A program made the translations under genes and the position numbers. Below are positions 6,052 through 9,530 of a stretch of DNA of 9,530 nt, piece by piece. The notes under the pieces are model-generated. The model worked only from the letters and a program-made list of their open reading frames with translations. It was not told the DNA's origin and ran no database searches. The stretch covers positions 1-9,530 of the forward strand of contig JAJYSW010000120.1 in the NCBI GenBank assembly GCA_021793335.1. Direction: 5' to 3'. The stretch comes from Actinomycetes bacterium. GTDB lineage: Bacteria > Actinomycetota > Actinomycetes > Mycobacteriales > Micromonosporaceae. Position 1 is the first letter of the stretch. Each line of letters starts with the position of its first letter.

Positions 6052-7232
6052 GCGCACCGGTCCTGGTGATCAACTCCGGTTCGTCGTCGATCAAGTACCA
6101 GTTGGTCGACGGCGACACCGGAGCAGTGCCGACCTCCGGACTCATCGAGCAGATCGGACAGCCTCAATCGGTCATCACGCACAAGACCGAGGGACGCGAG
6201 CACGTCCAACACGAGTCGGTGCCCGACCACACCACCGGACTGGAGGCGATGGTGCTCGCGTGCAGCGCCTTCGGGACGCCGCTGTCGGAGACCGGGCTCC
6301 TGGCCGTCGCCCACCGCGTGGTCCACGGCGGCGAGCGCTTCGTGCAGCCGGTCGTCATCGACGACGAGGTCGAGGACGCGATCGACGCGCTCGCCGAGCT
6401 CGCACCGCTGCACAACCCCGCCAACCTCGAAGGCATCCGGGTGGCACGCAGGCTGTTCCCCCACCTGCCACAGGTCGCGGTGTTCGACACGGCCTTCCAC
6501 GCGACCATGCCCGAACGCGCCCACATCTACGCCGTCCCGACCGAATGGCGCGAGCGGCACGGGGTGCGCCGCTACGGCTTCCACGGCACCTCGCACGCCT
6601 ACGTCTCCCGGCGGGCCGCCGAGATGCTCGGCAAGGACCCCAAAGAGGTCAACGTGATCGTCGCCCATCTCGGCAACGGAGCATCGATCACCGCCGTGGA
6701 GCGGGGCCGCTCTATAGACACCTCGATGGGCCTGACTCCGCTCGAAGGGCTGGTCATGGGCACGCGCTCGGGCGATATCGACCCGGCGATCGTCTTTCAC
6801 ATGCACCGCCGGACCGGCGCCTCCTTCGATGAGCTCGACACGGCGCTGAACAAGCGGTCGGGGATGCTCGCGATGACCGGGGCGATCGACATGCGGGGGA
6901 TCGTCCAGGCGGCCTCCGAAGGCGATCAGGCGGCCGGGACCGCGCTCGAACTCTACTGCTACCGGGTCAGGAAGTACATCGGCGCGTACATCGCCGCGCT
7001 CGGCGGGGCCGACGTCATCGCCTTCACGGCCGGGGTGGGGGAGAACAGCGCCGAGGTGCGGGCCAGGACGCTGGAGCCGCTGGGGGCTCTCGGGGTCCGA
7101 CTCGACGAGTCCGCCAATCAGGCGGGCGGGCCGATCATCTCGACCTCGGACTCGTTCGTCACTGCGATGGTCGTCCCCACCAACGAGGAGGGCGAGATCG
7201 CCGCTCAGACCACGGCGCTGCTGCGTTCCTGA
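6048..7232 (+). CDS. ackA: Acetate kinase
   Basis: AckA converts acetyl phosphate plus ADP to acetate plus ATP, reversibly. The product is 394 residues, the normal family length, with the ASKHA-fold phosphate signature VLVINSGSSSIKYQL (Asn9, Ser12, Ser14, Lys16) at the N-terminus. Other active-site residues are present: Arg90 in AHRVVHGG, Asp147 in VFDTAFH, His179 in YGFHGTSH, Arg240 in MGTRSGDIDP, the adenosine-site motifs VAHLGNGAS (205-213) and FTAGVGENS (326-334), and Glu380 in PTNEE. These correspond to Asn7, Ser10, Ser12, Arg91, Asp148, His180, Arg241 and Glu384 of the Methanosarcina enzyme. GGAAGGA (6036-6042) is 5 nt before the ATG, and the 4 bp ATGA overlap with pta indicates one operon. 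With Xfp it completes an ATP-yielding phosphoketolase route. No key residue is missing. Confidence 0.98.
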   Translation: MSAPVLVINSGSSSIKYQLVDGDTGAVPTSGLIEQIGQPQSVITHKTEGREHVQHESVPDHTTGLEAMVLACSAFGTPLSETGLLAVAHRVVHGGERFVQPVVIDDEVEDAIDALAELAPLHNPANLEGIRVARRLFPHLPQVAVFDTAFHATMPERAHIYAVPTEWRERHGVRRYGFHGTSHAYVSRRAAEMLGKDPKEVNVIVAHLGNGASITAVERGRSIDTSMGLTPLEGLVMGTRSGDIDPAIVFHMHRRTGASFDELDTALNKRSGMLAMTGAIDMRGIVQAASEGDQAAGTALELYCYRVRKYIGAYIAALGGADVIAFTAGVGENSAEVRARTLEPLGALGVRLDESANQAGGPIISTSDSFVTAMVVPTNEEGEIAAQTTALLRS

Positions 7233-7250
7233 GGCGTTCGGACGTGCGCG

Positions 7251-7278
7251 GGGGCGGTGGGGTCTCCCGGCCCGCCCC
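7251..7278. terminator. Weak hairpin between convergent ackA and the SsgA-like gene
   Basis: GGGGCGG (7251-7257) pairs with CCGCCCC (7272-7278), and GGG/CCC can pair inside the loop. There is no strong T-run (TT after the plus-strand stem). It sits 18 nt after the ackA stop and 14 nt beyond the minus-strand stop at 7293, a sensible place for a shared terminator. Confidence 0.45.
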
Positions 7279-7292
7279 TTCGGCCCGTCGAC

Positions 7293-7727
7293 TCACACGC
7301 CTCCGGCCAGCAGCTTCGTCAGCGTGGAGTCCAGGTCGACATGAGCCGATTCGCGGCCGCGCGGCACCAGGCCGTACGCCCGTCGCAGGAAGCGCTGCAC
7401 CACCGCGCGGTTGATCTCGAACAGTGCGTTCCCGTCCGGGGAGGAGAGCGCGAGAGCGATCGACTCGCCCCGCGGGGTCGTCCACGGCCAGACCCGCACG
7501 TCTCCGATGCCCGTGGGCTCCTCCAGCCCTTTTGCGAGGAGTTCTCGCGAGAATGACCACGCCACCTGATCGGCGTCGGAGCCGTCGGGATGGAACATGA
7601 CGCAGACCGCGTACGGATCGTCCGGGTCGTAGCGCAGACTCGCGCGCACGCTCACCGTCGCGAAGTCGGGTGCGACGAGTCGCATGGTCGTGCCGATGTC
7701 GACCGTCGCCGATCGTGCCATGCTCAT
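7293..7727 (-). CDS. SsgA-family sporulation/cell-division regulator (SALP)
   Basis: SsgA-like proteins are small cytoplasmic proteins of sporulating actinomycetes; SsgB recruits FtsZ to sporulation septa, and others steer septum placement, spore-wall synthesis or autolysis. The 144-residue product aligns by eye over the whole family length: LRYDPDDPYAVCVMF (31-45), VAWSFSRELLAKGL (55-68), GIGDVRVWPW (73-82), IALALSSPDGNALFE (90-104), VVQRFLRRAYGLVPRGRE (109-126) and DLDSTLTKLL (131-140). Which SALP subgroup it belongs to cannot be decided here. Two ATGs compete. ATG 7727 has a G6 run 7 nt upstream that may act as a ribosome site. ATG 7721 (142 residues) would suit a nearly leaderless mRNA from the candidate promoter just upstream. 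The open frame extends further, to 7988, but that part is the AT-rich spacer and does not look like protein. It has no operon partner and converges with ackA. Confidence 0.92.
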   Translation of the reverse strand: MSMARSATVDIGTTMRLVAPDFATVSVRASLRYDPDDPYAVCVMFHPDGSDADQVAWSFSRELLAKGLEEPTGIGDVRVWPWTTPRGESIALALSSPDGNALFEINRAVVQRFLRRAYGLVPRGRESAHVDLDSTLTKLLAGGV

Positions 7728-7731
7728 AGCG

Positions 7732-7756
7732 ATACCCCCCAGTGTGCGGCAGACTC
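7732..7756 (-). promoter_or_regulatory. Candidate sigma-B/sigma-H-type promoter of the SsgA-like gene
   Basis: On the minus strand GAGT (7756-7753), a 15 nt spacer and GGGTAT (7737-7732) fit the Streptomyces sigma-B/H consensus GNNT-N14-16-GGGTA(C/T). In S. coelicolor ssgB is reported to depend on SigH. The hexamer ends only 4 nt before ATG 7727, so transcription would start near or just after that codon. The match is short and G-rich, so chance is possible. Confidence 0.35.
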
Positions 7757-7853
7757 CCCGAAGCCGGCCGGCATTCCTGCCCCCGCCCGCCGGTACCGAT
7801 CCGGATCCACGGCGGTGAACATGTCGTGATTCAGGTCTATCATTCAAGTTGTT

Positions 7854-7889
7854 GCGCCGTACGACGATCGGCAAGACCGATCGCGGCGC
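7854..7889. repeat. Bulged 13-bp inverted repeat in the spacer
   Basis: An outer stem GCGCCG (7854-7859) pairs with CGGCGC (7884-7889), and an inner stem CGATCGG (7865-7871) pairs with CCGATCG (7877-7883) around the loop CAAGA. A 5 nt bulge TACGA (7860-7864) lies on the left arm only. The structure is G/C-rich although its surroundings are AT-rich. No T-run follows on either strand, so a simple intrinsic terminator is unlikely. Confidence 0.6.
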
Positions 7890-8106
7890 GTTCTGGTGAT
7901 ACAGGGGCAAAAACCTACAAAAGTCCACCATGTTTTTTCTGTCTATGCAGTAATTACAACAACGTCGTTCACGCTTTAGGAGTACCATTCCCCGCCTCGG
8001 TCGAAACCCGCTCGGGATCGGCGGCCCTCACAGCGGGAATGGGGCGGCGGCACCGTCCGGTGGGGACGCCGGTCGGCATCGGCGCCGGTCCCGCGCAGGA
8101 AGCGAG

Positions 8107-8115
8107 TGGTACCGT
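8107..8115 (+). promoter_or_regulatory. Candidate extended -10 for the O-methyltransferase gene
   Basis: TGGTACCGT fits an extended -10 (TGn followed by TAnnnT), which can work without a strong -35; none is seen 17 nt upstream. The start of transcription would be near 8122, leaving a leader of about 33 nt with the ribosome site GAAGGAG at 8141-8147. The hexamer TACCGT is the same as the one in front of pta. Confidence 0.4.
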
Positions 8116-8154
8116 TCCTCCAAAGCCCGGGAACGTCGTGGAAGGAGCAGCCCG

Positions 8155-8823
8155 ATGGGACAGGCGCAATGGACCGAGGTCGACGAATTCCTCGACTCAC
8201 TCCTCATCGGAGAGGACGACGTCCTCACCGAGGCGGTCACTGAGAGCGACCGGGCGGGACTGCCGCCGATACAGGTCTCGGCCGCGCAAGGCAAGCTGCT
8301 GCACCTGCTGGCGAAGATCCAGGGCGCCCGGCGCGTGCTCGAAATCGGCACGCTCGGCGGCTACAGCGCGATCTGGATGGCACGGGCCCTGCCCGAGGAC
8401 GGGCACCTCATCAGCCTGGAGGCCAGCGCGAAGCACGCCGAGATCGCCAGTGAGAACGTCGCCCGTGCGGGGCTGGTCGGCACGATCGAGATCCGCGTGG
8501 GTCTCGCCTCCGAGAGCCTGCCGCAGCTCGCCGACGAACGTCCCGAGCCGTTCGACATGGTGTTCATCGACGCCGACAAGGCCGGATACCCCCTCTATCT
8601 GGAATGGGCGCTGCAATTGACGCGCCCCGGCGGCCTCATCCTCGCCGACAACGTCGTGCGCGGCGGGGCGGTGGCCGACGAACTGAGCCGCGACGCCAAC
8701 GTGCGGGGCGTGCGCGCCTACCTGGAGGCGGTGGCCGCGGACCCGAGGCTCGAAGGCACCGTGATGCAGACCGTCGGCATCAAGGGCTACGACGGCCTCT
8801 CGATCGCCCGCTTGCGCGACTGA
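8155..8823 (+). CDS. Cation-dependent SAM O-methyltransferase (caffeoyl-CoA OMT-like family)
   Basis: A class I SAM-dependent methyltransferase of the Methyltransf_3 type, 222 residues, typical for bacterial members. These enzymes transfer methyl from SAM to a hydroxyl, often a catechol, with Mg2+. Visible features are the SAM-binding glycine loop VLEIGTLGGYSAIWMARALP (61-80), the acidic residue binding the SAM ribose in ISLEA (Glu89), the metal/SAM motif FIDADKAGY (137-145, Asp139) and LILADNVVRGG (161-171, Asp165 and Asn166 as metal ligands). The C-terminus GIKGYDGLSIARL gives the closing strands. The ATG at 8155 has the strong ribosome site GAAGGAG (8141-8147) 7 nt ahead. The gene stands alone between the spacer and two hairpins. 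Substrate is unknown; mycobacterial homologues of this type are also mostly unassigned. Confidence 0.93.
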   Translation: MGQAQWTEVDEFLDSLLIGEDDVLTEAVTESDRAGLPPIQVSAAQGKLLHLLAKIQGARRVLEIGTLGGYSAIWMARALPEDGHLISLEASAKHAEIASENVARAGLVGTIEIRVGLASESLPQLADERPEPFDMVFIDADKAGYPLYLEWALQLTRPGGLILADNVVRGGAVADELSRDANVRGVRAYLEAVAADPRLEGTVMQTVGIKGYDGLSIARLRD

Positions 8824-8834
8824 AGGACGCCGCT

Positions 8835-8880
8835 CTCCTCATCGAGGAGTCGCCGCCCTTGAGGAAGACCGTCCTCAAGG
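8835..8880 (+). terminator. Tandem hairpins after the O-methyltransferase gene
   Basis: CTCCTC (8835-8840) pairs with GAGGAG (8844-8849) around ATC. A second, stronger hairpin pairs CCTTGAGGA (8857-8865) with TCCTCAAGG (8872-8880) around AGACCG, a perfect 9 bp stem. There is no T-run after it, as is common for actinobacterial terminators. The position, 11 and 33 nt after the stop, supports termination. Confidence 0.6.
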
Positions 8881-8884
8881 AAGA

Positions 8885-8911
8885 TTGACGGCACCGCCTT
8901 CCGGGTACAGC
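8885..8911 (+). promoter_or_regulatory. Candidate promoter for the glycosyltransferase gene
   Basis: TTGACG (8885-8890) is a near-perfect -35, but the best -10, TACAGC (8906-8911), is only 15 nt away and lacks the final T. The start of transcription would fall near 8918, which is the ATG of a 35-codon ORF. Confidence 0.35.
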
Positions 8912-8917
8912 CGTGCC

Positions 8918-9025
8918 ATGCGAGGTTCGACCAGACCCGGTGCGCCGGACAGCGGTGCGCGCCGCACGAGGCCCCCGGCCGAGGCCGCCGCGGCCCGCGA
9001 GCCCGAGCACGGCGGTGCCTCATGA
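8918..9025 (+). CDS. Possible 35-residue leader ORF overlapping the glycosyltransferase start
   Basis: An ATG at 8918 opens a 35-codon frame (starting MRGSTRPGAPDSG, ending EPEHGGAS) whose TGA overlaps the downstream ATG as ATGA. It begins 6 nt after a candidate -10, so it could be translated from a leaderless mRNA and couple translation to the glycosyltransferase. Its Pro/Arg/Ala-rich composition is what chance gives in high-GC DNA, and there is no ribosome site, so it may not be real. Confidence 0.2.
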   Translation: MRGSTRPGAPDSGARRTRPPAEAAAAREPEHGGAS

Positions 9026-9530
9026 GCGATCGCCGACTCCGCGTGCTCTCCTGGCACGTCCACGGCTCCTGGCAGCATTCCTTCGTCCAAGGGGGACACG
9101 ACTACCTCCTGCCGACGCTGCCCGAACGCGGCCCGTGGGGCCTGGGCCGGGCCGGACGTCCCTGGCCGCCGAACGTGATCGAGGTCCCCGCCGCCGAGCT
9201 GCACGAGACCGAGGTCGACGTCGTGGTGCTCCAGCGGCCCGAGGAGATCGCCCTGGCCGAGCGCTGGCTGCACCGCCGCCTCGGCATCGACGTCCCGGCC
9301 GTGTACGTCCAACACAACACGCCGCATGGGAACGCGGCCACCACCGAGCACGTCCTGGCCGACCGCGGCGACATCCCCGTCGTCCACGTGACCGAGTTCA
9401 ACCAGCTGATGTGGGACTGCGGCGAAGCGCCGACCACCGTCATCGGGCACGGCATCGTCGACCCCGGCCCCCGCTACGAGGGCGACCTCGCCAGGGCCGT
9501 GGCGGTCATCAACGAGCCGGTGCGCCGAGG
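9022..9530 (+). CDS. Glycosyltransferase, GT-B/family 4-like (C-terminus cut by window edge)
   Basis: The first 169 residues are present and form the N-terminal Rossmann half of a GT-B-fold glycosyltransferase, of a type I recall from actinomycete sugar and cell-surface gene clusters. Visible features are VLSWHVHGSW (8-17), VVVLQRPEEIALAERWL (67-83), VPAVYVQHNTPHG (91-103), VHVTEFNQLMWDCG (121-134) and TTVIGHGIVDPG (138-149). The nucleotide-sugar-binding C-terminal half, with the usual E-x7-E motif, lies outside the window. The ATG at 9022 is preceded by a weak GGCGG (9011-9015) 6 nt away and overlaps the end of a possible leader ORF. Donor and acceptor cannot be inferred. The sequence starts cleanly and shows no frameshift up to base 9530. 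Confidence 0.85.
   Translation, partial: MSDRRLRVLSWHVHGSWQHSFVQGGHDYLLPTLPERGPWGLGRAGRPWPPNVIEVPAAELHETEVDVVVLQRPEEIALAERWLHRRLGIDVPAVYVQHNTPHGNAATTEHVLADRGDIPVVHVTEFNQLMWDCGEAPTTVIGHGIVDPGPRYEGDLARAVAVINEPVRR

Larger units (their letters stand above)
7745..8154. other. ~410 bp divergent intergenic spacer with AT-rich core
   Basis: No gene is supported here. The stretch from about 7830 to 7990 is clearly AT-richer than its surroundings, with A/T runs such as GGCAAAAACC (7906-7915), TTTTTT (7933-7938) and GTAATTACAAC (7950-7960). Both flanking genes, SsgA-like on the minus strand and the methyltransferase on the plus strand, read away from it, so it should hold promoters and regulator sites for both. 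It also contains a bulged hairpin (listed separately). Open frames crossing it in either direction have poor composition and no ribosome sites. Confidence 0.6.

Noticed and set aside
3859..6057. 732-residue minus-strand open frame
   Set aside because: It is antisense to the whole of pta, with extreme Gly/Asp/Val content and no domain motif. It is a mirror of codon bias.
7728..7988. N-terminal extension of the SsgA-like ORF to ATG 7988
   Set aside because: The extra 87 residues translate the AT-rich spacer, lack codon bias and do not resemble the SsgA family, whose homology begins near residue 12 of the chosen start.
7978..8154. AGGAG at 7979-7983 followed by an ATT codon in frame with the methyltransferase, suggesting an N-terminal extension
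   Set aside because: ATT starts are very rare, the extension is Arg/Gly/Ser-rich without family similarity, and a strong ribosome site (GAAGGAG) marks ATG 8155.
1..9530. CRISPR arrays, insertion sequences or transposase genes
   Set aside because: No regularly spaced repeats, no transposase motifs and no terminal inverted repeats were seen on reading both strands.

Overview
This is a high-GC window, roughly 70% G+C by eye with strong G/C at third codon positions in the confident genes. It comes from an actinobacterium. A gene for an SsgA-family protein (SsgA-like, SALP) points to a sporulating, morphologically complex actinomycete (Streptomyces, Streptosporangiales, Nocardiopsis or Glycomyces-like), because that family is largely confined to such bacteria. 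The genus cannot be settled from this stretch.

Layout. (1) 1-1456, minus: the N-terminal 485 residues of phosphoketolase (Xfp), running off the left edge. (2) 1443-2180: a small membrane/coiled-coil ORF overlapping the xfp start, then about 400 bp with coding-like fragments but no clean gene. (3) 2181-2290: tRNA-Gly(GCC) with a strong hairpin terminator, converging with a 60-residue two-helix membrane protein on the minus strand. (4) 2693-7232, plus: a short-type citrate synthase, long-form phosphotransacetylase (Pta) and acetate kinase (AckA); pta and ackA overlap by ATGA. (5) 7293-7727, minus: the SsgA-like protein, followed by a ~410 bp spacer with an AT-rich core and a bulged hairpin. (6) 8155-8823, plus: a cation-dependent O-methyltransferase. 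(7) 9022-9530, plus: the N-terminal part of a glycosyltransferase, running off the right edge.

How the genes fit together. Xfp cleaves xylulose-5-P or fructose-6-P to acetyl phosphate. AckA converts acetyl phosphate to acetate plus ATP, Pta converts it to acetyl-CoA, and citrate synthase condenses acetyl-CoA with oxaloacetate. The left three quarters of the window is therefore an acetyl-phosphate/acetyl-CoA node. The SsgA-like, methyltransferase and glycosyltransferase genes have no evident link to it.

No wholly new system is evident. The points most worth a second look are: Glu at the usual catalytic Asp position of the citrate synthase; a leaderless-type promoter with a palindrome and hairpin in front of pta; a sigma-B/sigma-H-like GGGTAT element at the SsgA-like start; the small coiled-coil ORF and decayed-looking region next to xfp and the tRNA; and the structured AT-rich spacer near 7830-7990.
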